From contig JANFAH010000001.1 of NCBI GenBank assembly GCA_024663395.1, positions 248,001 through 312,000 of the forward strand: a stretch of 64,000 nucleotides of DNA, in the 5' to 3' direction. The position numbers and the translations under genes were made by a program. The DNA is from Pisolithus tinctorius. Taxonomy: Eukaryota; Basidiomycota; Agaricomycetes; Boletales; Pisolithaceae. The notes beneath the pieces are model-generated. The model was not told the origin of the DNA. It made no database searches and saw only the letters and a program-made list of their open reading frames with translations. This document shows, piece after piece, positions 11,143-21,482 of the stretch. Position 1 is the first letter of the stretch. Every line of letters starts with the position of its first letter.

Positions 11143-11330
11143 GCAGTGCATGAAAGGGCAGAGTGCCATGACAAAATATCAGGACTTGTCAGATTCATTG
11201 TGGAAGTTATTTGACTGTGGGGCGCAGATTATGTAATCAGGATCAAAAAAATGTGTCAGTCCCATGCTCAACAAGTCTTGTGTTTTGAGCTCCATATCAA
11301 GCAGTGTTCAAAGTGCCAGCAGCATGCCAG
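11143..11330. other. right half of decayed hydrophobin-flank copy
   Basis: GAAAGGGCAGAGTGCCATGA and the following ~120 bases match 51,985-52,105 with CpG replaced by TpG/CpA. The following bases (TTTTGAGCTCCATATCAAG) resemble the dehydrogenase remnant at about 48,248, so this is a third copy of the duplicated hydrophobin locus into which copia inserted. Confidence 0.75.
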
Positions 11331-11880
11331 TGGCTCACCAGAAAGCCAGGCATGGCAGAGCCACAGACCACAACCATGGTAGTGGTGGTAAATAACACAT
11401 TCTGATTGGGTGAGGGTCACATGACATGGCAGTAAACAAAACAAATATTGTACTATGCTTCACCTGGTGCTCATAAAACTCATGAATAGCACAACTACAA
11501 CTCAATAATTTTTGGTCTAATTTTTTGTGGTAACAAGATTACCCTTAGGACTGCTACCATGAAAATTTTGAGAAGAAAGAATGATGGAAAAGTTGTGAAT
11601 AATGAAGATAAAAATTGTAGGTCTGGTTTCACCCATATCCTGTGCTGTCCAGCAGCAGATTCAAGGTGAAGAATTGAAGTTCCCTATCAATTATTGTACT
11701 ATCCAAAGTTATCTATGGGACTTCTGTGGCTTGCCCTCCCCATAAGCCCACACTGTCTGAGAGTTAAGTTAATTACATATCTATTATTACATGAAAAACA
11801 GAAGATAAAAGTGAAAAAACCTACTCCATTCAACAATCTGATCTTGAGTTCATACACTGGGTAAATTTCCCTGCTGGTGG
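11331..11880. other. AT-rich stretch, nothing recognised
   Basis: No convincing gene or structured repeat seen on either strand. Confidence 0.5.
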
Positions 11881-11889
11881 GCAACACAA

Positions 11890-12060
11890 TCTCACTGCTG
11901 CTCATCAATGATTCTTGCAATCTTGCAGAGTTGGCACATAACCTTGGTTCTTTTTTCCTTAATATTGGCATAGGCCACATCTGCTCTTGTTGAAACACCT
12001 GGGTGTTCTTCAAAATATGCCCACCACCACCCCCAGTTACTTGAAGCTGCACTCATGGTG
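11890..12060 (-). pseudogene. hAT-type BED zinc-finger fragment
   Basis: The minus strand reads SSNWGWWWAYFEEHPG, then KRTKVMCQLCKIARI. Tryptophan-rich WWWxxFEE plus KTKVxCxxC is the start of the BED-like zinc finger found at the N terminus of many Agaricomycete hAT transposases. Nothing resembling the rest of a transposase was found next to it. An orphan N-terminal piece of a hAT element is the likely identity; family assignment is from memory of the pattern. Confidence 0.5.
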
Positions 12061-12099
12061 AGGGAATGTGATGAAGGGTAGCTATTACTCATATATTAC

Positions 12100-13555
12100 A
12101 GCAATCTGACCATTTTGTTGAACACTGTTTGTAGCTACTCCTTGATCATTGGGATGGTGTCCCACACCTGGAGGCTTTATATTGCATCTCACATGAAAGG
12201 GGGCTCCTGTGCAGATAGGACATCACTTCCCTTGCTGCCAAGATGTGACTAATGTGCAGGCCACAGTGATTGGTCTGCCCTCCTTTGGTTGTGGGCATGA
12301 ACCTTGCATCAACTCCTTTATCTTGATCTGTCTTCATTTTCTGGGTGATGAGGTTTTTTGTGGGGTTGTTGGATGCCAGGCATGGTGTGTTGGTCTGCTG
12401 TTACAGTGGTTGGGGTTTCTCAGTGAGTGGCCATGGCAAATTCTGGTGGTTGTTGTTTGGCACACATTGAGGGTGATGTACTGCAGTTGGGGTTGGGGTG
12501 TGGCCTGTCACACTTATGACAGCCAAGATGACAGGCTGAGATAAAAATGAAGATGTTGTAGCACACAAAATGGGAGAGAGAGAGGGAGAAAGGGAGATGG
12601 AGATGGAGATGGAGGGAGAGGCAGGACAATGGGGGGGAAGTGTCACATCACAAGGAAACACAGTAAGGGAAAAAGCATGCCAGTGACTGGGGGGGATTTA
12701 TATACTTGAGTCTTATGTACTGTTGTTTGGCAATGGTCCAACTAGCAAGGTCACCAGTTTGGCTGCTATGCATGTCACGTTCTTGGCCTTGGCATGTGTT
12801 TGGTTGCTGCAAGTGCCAGCAACTTCCTCTGAGTCAATACCACTTGTTGTACTATACATAGCAAATAGCAATGTCACATGACTCCACTGTCACTGGATTT
12901 GGCTTCTATATACTAAATATACTAAATACTAAAGTTTCATTTGACATTCTCATAATTGCAGTGCTGAGCCAAGCAAGCACTCACTTGTGCCATTGGTTGA
13001 GCAGTAGTGGTGGCTTACTCTTGGGACTTCATAGCAAATGTATTGTAGTAGTACTACTGGATCATTTACTACATGTAGTCAATTATTGAAACTGGAAATT
13101 GGCCCAGCACCAACTGACCACTCCATAAATAGTACTATGTAATGTTCCAGAGATGTGTCTGAAGTACAGGTAAACAGGTGTGATAATCATGACAGTGGTG
13201 ATGTTGTTTATGTCACAATTAAGGTTGTGTCAAGATTATCATAGATCCCACTACATGACAGTGAGTCCAAAATTGAGATCAGTGCATCTGAGTATCTGGA
13301 TTGACACAGTCTCTTGCTCCTCTACTTCCTGCCATGCAGTGTCCACCTCACTGACCATTGTTGTGCTATCCCACTCTCTGGCCTGCTGCACCTCAGCAAA
13401 ATTTTAGGTACATTGTCACCCTCTATATTGCATGGTCTGGATCATACTCACATAAAGCACTAGCATGACATCATGAAATGATCTCTCCCTCAAGATTGTC
13501 ATGTGTTGCTCTCTCACTCAGCACTTCCCACACCTCTCCCTCCCTAAACACAAAA
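12100..13555. other. TG-rich intergenic DNA with a purine tract
   Basis: No gene seen. 12,570-12,625 is a GA-rich microsatellite-like tract (GAGAGAGAGGGAGAAAGGGA then GGAGAT repeats). CpG is nearly absent, as in the neighbouring transposons. Confidence 0.5.
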
Positions 13556-13559
13556 TAGG

Positions 13560-14074
13560 TACATCATCCCTGCGATGCCACATCTCCCTTCCAAAAAACA
13601 AAACAGGTATGTCATCCAGTGTGTGGCATCCCTGTACCACTCACAGAACACCCCCTCTCACTGTGTCTCATGCAGAAATAAGGTTTGTTGTCCCAGCTTT
13701 CAGCATCCCTTTATGACTTACAGAACCCCCCCTCACCTTCAAAAAAATAAAGAAGGTATGTTGTCCAGCATGCAGCATCCCTGTACCACTTACAGAACAC
13801 CCCCTCACCTTATCTTATCCACAAGACAGGTTTGTTGTCCCAGTTCCCAGCATCCCTCTACCACTCACAAAACACCCCCTTGCCATGTCTCTTCCAAAAT
13901 AAAGGTATGTTGTCCCAGTTCCCAGCATCCTTGTACCACTCACAAAACACCCCTTCTCACCATGTCTCATGCAGAAATAAGGTTTGTAGTCCCAGCTTGT
14001 GGTGTCCCTTTATGACTTACAGAACACCCCCTTGCCTTCAAAAAAATAAAGAAGGTATGTTGTCCAGTATGCAG
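13560..14074. repeat. ~78-bp minisatellite, left block
   Basis: About six imperfect units, each with CATCCCTGTACCACTCACAG or the variant CCCTTTATGACTTACAGAAC, a run of C residues (ACACCCCCT), and an AAGGTATGTTGTCCAG or AAGGTTTGTTGTCCCAG block. Unit starts fall near 13,626, 13,706, 13,787, 13,851, 13,927 and 14,007. Two unit types alternate. Short open frames across it are by-products of the period, not genes. Confidence 0.85.
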
Positions 14075-15100
14075 TGTGGGACACTACCTCTGGGTAGCAT
14101 ACAAATAGGGGAAAGCTGTAGGGGAAATCCCTAGGCTCAAGCCAAGGGGTGCTGAGTAGGAAGGAGACATAGAATATGATGGTAGAGTCAGTTGAGGAGT
14201 CAAATGTATGGCATGGAATTTAATTCTGCAGAGTTGTAGGCAAATTGGGTAGGAATAGACTTGCTTTCGAAATTCTGAGTGACAATCTTGACCCGATGAA
14301 GTAATTCCAAGATGAATTAGGTGCACAGGAGGGGAAACAAGGTACTAGTGGATCCAGGACACAAAGATGCAGAAGACACAGTAGATGCAAGTGATGCAAA
14401 GACACAGATACACAGCAGACACAGAGGATGCAAGGACCCTTTGAACACTTTAGACACACATATGACACAGATTGTGAGTCCCAAAAAGATGATGATTCTT
14501 TTTCATTGCTGAGGTGGAATTATATAGTACATGGATAGTAAGGTACTGATTGGAGAAATGTTGGGCAGGTAAAGCAAAATTCTGAAAAACAAAGAGGGTG
14601 ACATGTCAGATGTCAAAGCCATACAGAATCATGTGAAAACAAACTGTACAGTAGTAACCAAGAAAAAAAACAAATGGGAAAGGATGGGTATCTTCCAACA
14701 GGACAAGTGTACATCATACCATGGAGTGGAATGCGAAGGATAGAGGCCATAGATGCAAAGGGGTTCTTGCATTGCAGAGAAAGGTTCATGGGAAAAGAAT
14801 GAGAGGGGTGACCAGAGTTTTTACTGATGATCTGTGTGATTTCCTGGCTATGTGGCAAGGTGAAGGTTGAGGTGACATGACTGCAGAATTCCAGATAGAC
14901 ATATGTCAGGTTGATGTTGACATGGAATTCCAGGATGATGACTGGTGTGTGTTATTGACAGACAGAGGAGCTCCAAAGGTTCAACAGGCAAGGTGGCACA
15001 TGAGGCTGATGCACAAGGCTGATGCAATAATTCCAAAGATGACAGACATGGAACTCTGATAGGGGTTGACTTTGGTAACAGCAGAATTTTGGTGTTGGCA
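14075..15100. mobile_element. ~1-kb insertion interrupting the minisatellite
   Basis: Minisatellite units stop at TATGCAG and resume with (G)CATCCCT, with 1,026 bp of unrelated sequence between. The insert begins TGTGGGACAC and ends GTGTTGGCA, so it has TG..CA ends like an LTR. It contains a short tract of GATGCAAAGACACAGA-like repeats (14,360-14,460) and no gene. A solo LTR or non-autonomous element is possible; no clear target duplication could be identified. Confidence 0.45.
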
Positions 15101-16150
15101 TCCCTATTTCAGCCTCAGGGAGTATACCACTCCCTACAGCAGCATCCCTGTACCACTCACAGAACACCCCCTCACCTCATCTCATCCACAAAACAGGTTT
15201 GTCATCCCAGTTCCCAGCATCCCTCTACCACTCACAAAACACCCCCTTGCTGTGTCTCTTCCAAAATAAAGGTATGTCATCCCAGTTCCTGGCATCCTTG
15301 TACCACTCACAAAACACCCCCTCTCACCATGTCTCATACAGAAATAAGGTTTGTAGTCCCAGCTTGCAGTGTCCCTTTATGACTTACAGAACACCCCCTT
15401 GCCTTCAAAAAAACAAAGAAGGTATGTTGTCCAGTGCATGGCATCCCTGTACCACTCACAGAACACCCCCTCACCTCGTCTCATCCACAAAACAGGTTTG
15501 TTGTCCCAGTTCCTGGTGTCCCTCTACCACTCACAAAACACCCCCTTGCCATGTCTCTTCCAAAATAAAGGTATGTCATCCCAGTTCCCAGTGTCCTTGT
15601 ACCACTCACAAAACACCCCCCTTCTTGCCACATCTCATGCAGAAAAAAGTTTTGTCATCCCAGCTTGCAGTGTCCCTTTATGACTTACAGAACACTCCCT
15701 TGCTGTGTCTCATCACTAAAAAGGTTTGTCACCCCAGTTCCCAGTGTCCCCTGTACCACTCACAAAACACCCCCTCTCACCATGTCTCATGCTTGTGGTC
15801 TCCCTTTATGACTTACAGAACACCCCCCCCCTCTTGCCATGTCTTGTGAAGAAAAAAGGTTTGTCATCCCAGCTTGTGGTGTCCCTTTATGACTTACAGA
15901 ACACCTCAGCATCTCTCATCACAAAAAAGGTTTGTCATCTGAGCTCATGGTGTCCCTGTACCACTCACAGAACACCTCCTTGCCTTGTCTCTTGCCAAAA
16001 AAGGTTTGTCATCTCAGCTTGCAGCATCCCTGTACCACTTACAGAACACCCCCTTGCTGTGCCTCATCCACACCCCCTCACTGTGTCTCATCCTACAAAA
16101 GGTATGTCATCCCAGTTCCTGGTGTCCCTGTACCACTCACAAAATACACT
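15101..16150. repeat. ~78-bp minisatellite, right block
   Basis: About fourteen further units of the same repeat as 13,560-14,074, again alternating TACCACTCACAGAACACC and TATGACTTACAGAACACC types, with variable C-runs. The final units become degenerate near 16,060-16,150. Confidence 0.85.
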
Positions 16151-16496
16151 AGTAGGCTATCAATTCATATCTCCCTCCATCCAATAAGGTATGTTGTTGG
16201 ACTTCTACTTCATGGTGTCCAGATGATACTCACACATCCCCCACTATGGTCTGCTTATCCAGTGCCCAGTGTTGTGTGTAGTTGCATAAATCAGATCACA
16301 TTGGCTTGTCTTTTCCATAAATATGTAGATATCTATCCCTGCTCCATCATATATTTACCAAACTAAATGCATTTATTGTTATCTTATTGCTTGTCCCCTA
16401 CCCCTTTTGTGTCATGTAAAGATAATAAGGTATGCTACTGTTCCCTTCTGTATCACATGTTGCTGCCACTCACTAATGTTGGCATACTAGACTAAG
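16151..16496. other. intergenic DNA upstream of the H3-mimic gene
   Basis: No gene or clear repeat. It would hold the promoter of the gene starting at 16,497; no obvious TATA box was identified. Confidence 0.4.
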
Positions 16497-18084
16497 ATGG
16501 TGAAGACCAAGCAGACAGCTAAGAAGACCACTGGGGGTAGAGCTCCCAGGGTATCTCTTGCTGGTCTAAAAGCTAGGGAAAAACAAGCTGCCAAGTCAAG
16601 CAAGGCCCATGCTAGGAAGGCCCCTGTGGCCAAGAAGAGAAGGATGAGGAACTTGGCAAGTCTCTTGTTATATTCCATCCATCTTTCTAACATTCTATGC
16701 AGTTCTGTGTGATGTGCAGGGATGGAGGGACATTGTGGCCTTGTGATCAGGCAGGTTGCAGAAGGGTAGTGTGTAACAAGTGTGCTGTGGTACCTGAGGA
16801 TTGCCTTGCAGAGGTCATCCAGCTTCCTGTGACCTTCAGGTGTGTTAACCTCCTTTTTATGAATTAATGCCATTGACTCAAACTCTGGATGAACTTCAGG
16901 TGTGTTGCCTATCATTGGAAAATGACAAGATTTGAAAGTTCTCAGCCCTATTTTGTAAGAGCATATTGCCACCCCAATCACTTCTAACTCCAAGTACAGG
17001 GCTTCTACTTGCCAGGCAAGCCAGTCCTGAAACACCCTCTTGTGGTCATTGGGGGGTTTAAGCATGCCACCACCTCTGAAGTGGCCAGTAACTCTACTGC
17101 CATTATCCACCTCCACCTTGAGTCTCTGGAGCTTGGCCATGCCCCTGTGCATATCCTTCACACCATGTTGCAGGGATATTTCACACAAGACACCTACCAC
17201 TTCTCACATTTGCCCTTCAACTTTGCCACTGAGGAGCCCAGAGCTGCCTATGACACTGCAGCATCAGAGCTAGCTTCAAGTCTGACTACCTTTGCTAAGG
17301 TAGTCATTTTCCTTACTACCCATACTGATGAAGACCAGGGGGGTCTGTTCTCTGGAATGGAGAATAAGGTTCCAATAGCCACAGAGGTCTTTGAGGTAAG
17401 TCACCATTGTTTGACTGTCACTCCCATCTGACCAGTTGCAGTTTCTGCAAGGCCTTCTGTTACCCTTCTCCAACATCGTCAAGGGTGGAGACCTCATCTT
17501 CTTTGTATGTGGTTCTACTGTAAGGAAGGAGCAGAGCTTCCAAGGACTGAAGGCAGCTGTGCAACAGTAGGTTTTCTTTCAATGTTGGTGGTTATGGCTG
17601 ACACCATATCAGTTTCAAGCCAAGGTCCATGTTGCTTTTTGATGCTGAGAGACTTCAACTAGTCACCACCATGCCCTTCCTCATGAGTGTCCTTGACTCC
17701 ACCCTTGTTCAAGGCTTCCATGTCCAAAGTGCAGTCAGGTATGCCCTGAATGACTGCAGTATGTTGGGTAGGCACTCCAACATCATCCTGATGTTGTGGC
17801 AGGAGAAGGTAGTGGTGGAGAAATTTATCTGGACTGACAAGTTCATCAGGCCTTGGGGACAACAATTGCCTGCCCAGAGCCCTCAGTGTTATAGCATTCA
17901 GAAGTGGGAAGCTGGTTGTTCAGGGCAGACTTATTCCTATGAGTGCAAGAATCCTGGCTGTGGGAAGGACACACAGGGCACATCTCAGCCTCCCCAAACC
18001 TATACTATCTGCATGTCCAAAGGGGCTACCAAACTGACACAGGGAAAGGGGCAAACATCATCCTGGCTGTTGGAATCTTTGTAA
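16497..18084 (+). CDS. histone H3-tail mimic / PHD-like finger / possible CHAT-like protein
   Basis: Six exons give an open frame of about 437 codons: 16,497-16,625, 16,703-16,839, 16,900-16,954, 17,000-17,395, 17,442-17,566 and 17,613-18,084; all phases agree, but the first donor (GTGGCC) is weak. The product begins VKTKQTAKKTTGGRAPR, matching the H3 tail with K4, K9, T3, T6, T11 and the GG-x-APR stretch kept, then a basic linker. A PHD-like finger follows (CVMCRDGG, CDQAGC, VVCNKC, FRCVAYH; one late Cys is Tyr). The C-terminal half has a strand ending KVVIFLTTH (His about 215) and another ending GGDLIFFVCGS (Cys about 262), an arrangement like caspase/CHAT peptidases, then FDAERLQL and a broken zinc ribbon (CKNPGC). 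There is no histone fold. The overall architecture resembles hypothetical proteins I associate with mushroom genomes; function unknown. Confidence 0.65.
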
Positions 18085-18455
18085 AATACCCTACCTTGAT
18101 ACATATGATATGCATGTACAACAATCAAAAATAGCTGCTTTGTGTTTTCAAATTTCATATGACATTGAATGTTCAGAAAAAAAAGTAATTTCCTGCAGGA
18201 CAATTCCTCCTTAAGTACTGATACACAACTGAGTAAATTTGTCTGATGTTAATTCCAATACAATGGCCAGGTTGATAGAGTTAACTTCAATACCACAGGA
18301 TAAGGATAGGATATAGGATTTTTCCACAACCATGTGGGTTCAGCCAGCTAACTACCAAGGAAGTAGTGTACTGAGTAATAAGATTGGCCAGGCCCACTGA
18401 CCCACTAGCAAGATATTGGTCTTTCTTGCAAAGTGTCTGCCCAACCATAACTCCA
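18085..18455. other. intergenic, nothing recognised
   Basis: Contains the 3' flank of the H3-mimic gene and the approach to the 45-bp repeat. No gene seen. Confidence 0.4.
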
Positions 18456-18459
18456 AGTC

Positions 18460-18985
18460 ATGGTTCATTCCCCCAGCCACATCAGCTGACCCCACTGCCA
18501 GGACATCATCCCTTCCCCCAGCCATGTCAGCTGGCCCCACTTCCAGGTCATCAATCCATCCCATAGCTGCATCAGCTGACCTCACTTCTAGGTCATTAAT
18601 CTATCCCATAGCTGCATCAGCCAACCCCACTTCCAGGTCACTAATTCATCCCATAGCTGCATTGGCTGACCCCACTTCCAGGTCACTAATTCATCCCATA
18701 GCTGTGTCAGCTGACCTCACTTCTAGGACACTAATCTATCCCATAGCTGTGTTGGCCAACCCCAATTCCAGCACACTAATCTATCCCATAGCTGTGTCAG
18801 CCAACCCCACTTCCAGGTCACTAATTCATCCCATAGCTGTGTTGGCTGACCCCACTTCCAGGTCACTAATTCATCCCATAGCTCCATTGGCCAACCTCAC
18901 TTCCAGGTCATCAATCCATCCTATAGTCATGTCAGCTGACCCCACTTCCAGGGCAGTTGATCCATCATCCTGTGACATAGGCCAA
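18460..18985 (+). repeat. 45-bp minisatellite, open as a 15-residue repeat
   Basis: About eleven imperfect 45-bp units of the form CATAGCTG(C/T)(A/G)TCAGC plus CCCACTTCCAGGTCACTAAT. Because the period is a multiple of three, one plus frame stays open from 18,416 to 19,105 and encodes a 15-residue repeat (ADPTSRSLIHPIAVS-like). Whether it is translated is unknown: no signal, start context or homology supports a gene, so I list it as a repeat. Confidence 0.8.
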
Positions 18986-19046
18986 CCCCATCTTCACAGT
19001 CTTGCCTACCCACCCCTAGGGACCACCAGCCAATGTCAGTTAGTCC

Positions 19047-19486
19047 TGTTAAGTATGGGTTTACCCTTGGGCAACCAGGCTTCAAGACCAGGTGACAGGG
19101 GCTAAGTCCAGGTGACCAAAGTCAAGGCCAGGAGATGGGGCCAAGTCCAGTTGGACCAGAGTTAGGGCCAGGGGTCAGGGGCTAAGTCTGGAGGACCAGA
19201 CTTAAGACCAGGAGTGTGGGAATAAGACTGGTAGCATGGGAAACCAACCAGTCTTGGGGTGTGCACAGGGGGGAAGTCATTCTGGGGTCAGATCTACCTC
19301 CCTTGGTCTCAGCTTATGTGCTGTACCCTTACGCAAGCTGGGGAGAGGTCCAGGACAGGGGCTGGGGATAGCTTAAGGCTCAGCCTTAGCTATAGAGTAG
19401 ACTCAGGGTGTAGTACAGAGTTGAGGGTAATACTAAATTGATATTCTGACTGGAGTGCTACAAAGTATGTACAGGGGTTAAATACA
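19047..19486. repeat. LTR-like repeat R1, copy 1
   Basis: Begins TGTTAAGTATGGGTTTACCC and ends GGGGTTAAATACA. Strongly similar to 41,053-41,530. Without the hAT insertion the two copies would lie only about 6 bp apart. Confidence 0.75.
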
Positions 19487-19492
19487 TGAGGC
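19485..19492. repeat. hAT target-site duplication, left (CATGAGGC)
   Basis: CATGAGGC, repeated exactly at 41,045-41,052. Eight base pairs is the hallmark length for hAT transposons. Confidence 0.92.
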
Positions 19493-20886
19493 CAGTGGTC
19501 ATCGAGTCAAACTCAACCACTTAACTAGTTGAGAGTTAAACTCCTTCACTTGGTAATTAACCATAGTTTAACTTGGTTAATGAGTTAATGCATGACTTTC
19601 ACGTGAGGGATAAGTCCAAAAATGTACTTGGTATTTACAAAATAATGATTGAATATACTACAGCCATGACACTGCAGAGGCCCATTGCACTGAATGAGCT
19701 GCCAAAGTCATTACACCTAGCACTATTCCCACTCCCTCACCAGTATGGTCAGAATGGTATAAGGGAGGCCTATATCCAGGTTATACAGCACATCATGAGG
19801 CCTGGTGCAAGCATTGTATTGCAGCACAGGTGCATGAGATCCTAACTGGCAAGCTAAATGCATTTGCAGCAGGAGAGCATACAATTCCACCTCAGAAAGA
19901 AGGGGAAATAGAAGATGAATGTGAGTCAATGTAGCCCTTCATATCCTGGCAAAAAATTGACTTCTGGATCCTATGCAGTGAAGAGGACACATACTGCAGT
20001 CTGTGGCAAGGTGGACATTCTCTGGAAGCATACTGCTGAATGTCCCAATGCACCTGAGTCCAAATGGCAATGGGCAATGGACAGCTTACAGTCTCGTGAG
20101 GTCACTGCTGTAAATAAATCAAATACTCGCCTCCATCCTGGTCATTCATCTGCTCCAAGCCCAGTCCCACTGCAGCTCAGCCTACTACAGATTCCCACCA
20201 GTGGTAGTCATGGCACTATGGTTTTGTCACCTATAAACTCCCCACTTCTACAGTTTCACCCTGCACCTCCCAGTATCTTGGCCACACCTGAGCCATCCCT
20301 CTGTACACCTGCCCAGCCCTCTGGTGAATGTGGTCAGGATCCAATCAACCTGATGCAGTATGGGAGTTGGAGTTTACCTGTTGCTGGGCCATGGAAAAGT
20401 GAGGTACAAGGAGAGTTTGCAGCAGGTCTATGCAGACTGTTACTTGTCTGCAATGTTGCCTGGTGGGCAGTTGATCAGCCATATTGGCACCACTTTTTTG
20501 GAAAGTGGATGCCACAGTGCCTCATGCCTGGTAGTAAGCAGCTGTCTGGGCGGATTTTAGACAAGGAGGCTACTAAGGTAGTCAAGAAGATGAAGACAGC
20601 AGTTCATGGCAAGTTTGCAACAGGTCAATGCAATGGATGGAAAAATGTCAACAAGGCATCAATTATTGCATCAACAATCAATGTTGAATATTCAGTATAT
20701 TTTTTGTCATTTTGATTATTTGATTCTGATTCATATAATTTCAAACAGCCTTATCTGCTGAATACAACTGACATTTCTGCACAGCCAAAGACTGCAGAAT
20801 GGCTTCTTGAGATTGTAATGGCAGAGATAGCCTATGCAACCAATACTCTGAATGTAAGATTGATTGCTTGGTGCTCTGATGCAGGC

Positions 20887-20894
20887 AGGGATTC
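20887..20894. repeat. KDZ target-site duplication, left (AGGGATTC)
   Basis: AGGGATTC here against GGGGATTC at 32,510-32,517, one mismatch. It falls inside the hAT coding sequence, so the true insertion point is certain. Confidence 0.85.
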
Positions 20895-20989
20895 GAGCGA
20901 TTAGTGTAACATTCTTGCAATGAAAAGCGGTAACTACCGTCAGGTAGTGTTGCATTGTTCACGGCAACAGGGTTGTTGCAAAGAGTGTT

Positions 20990-21275
20990 GCACCATTTTG
21001 TCAACGTTTCAACAATCATACTAATTTTGTTGCAGCATGTTGCAACACTCGTTGCAACATCTATACTACTTTCATTGCAATGCGTTGTAGCGCCCTTGCC
21101 CCTTTCATTGCAATGCGTTGTAATGTTGCAACATCTGTTGCAACGTCTATACTACTTTCATTGCAATGCGTTGTAGCGCCCTTGCCCCTTTCGTTGCAAC
21201 GTGTTGTAATGTTGCAACACCCGTTGCAATGTTTATACTACTTTCATTGCAATATGTTGCAACACCTTGTGACCA
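20990..21275. repeat. KDZ left subterminal repeats
   Basis: Repeated TTGCAACATCTATACTACTT / TTGCAATGCGTTGTAGCGCC units, three or more copies. The same TCTATACTACTTT-TTGCAATG words recur near the right end in the same orientation. Confidence 0.8.
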
Positions 21276-21482
21276 CCATATTAATTACAACTTAATTGCT
21301 TATCTGCCGGCATATGCAGTTGGATAGCTCAAGCACATTTGCACATAGAAGTATGACATATACATGACGATGAGACAATTTCGACGAAGAGTATGAATTA
21401 CGAAAAACTTAAGGAACCGTCTTCCTTTTCCTGGCGTGAACGATTATCATCAAAACATAGCGTCCCAATTGAATTGCGCGAC

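Noticed and set aside
13560..16150. CRISPR-like array
   Set aside because: Eukaryotic minisatellite: units are contiguous, with no unique spacers.
13575..16187. Proteins encoded by the long open frames across the ~78-bp minisatellite
   Set aside because: Open frames arise from a repeat almost free of stop trinucleotides; several frames are open at once and none has coding features.
16497..16712. A true histone H3 gene
   Set aside because: Only the N-terminal ~20 residues resemble H3; no histone-fold sequence follows, and a PHD-like finger is spliced on instead.
20990..21275. Centromeric or telomeric repeat
   Set aside because: The TTGCAA arrays are limited to the two ends of one KDZ element.
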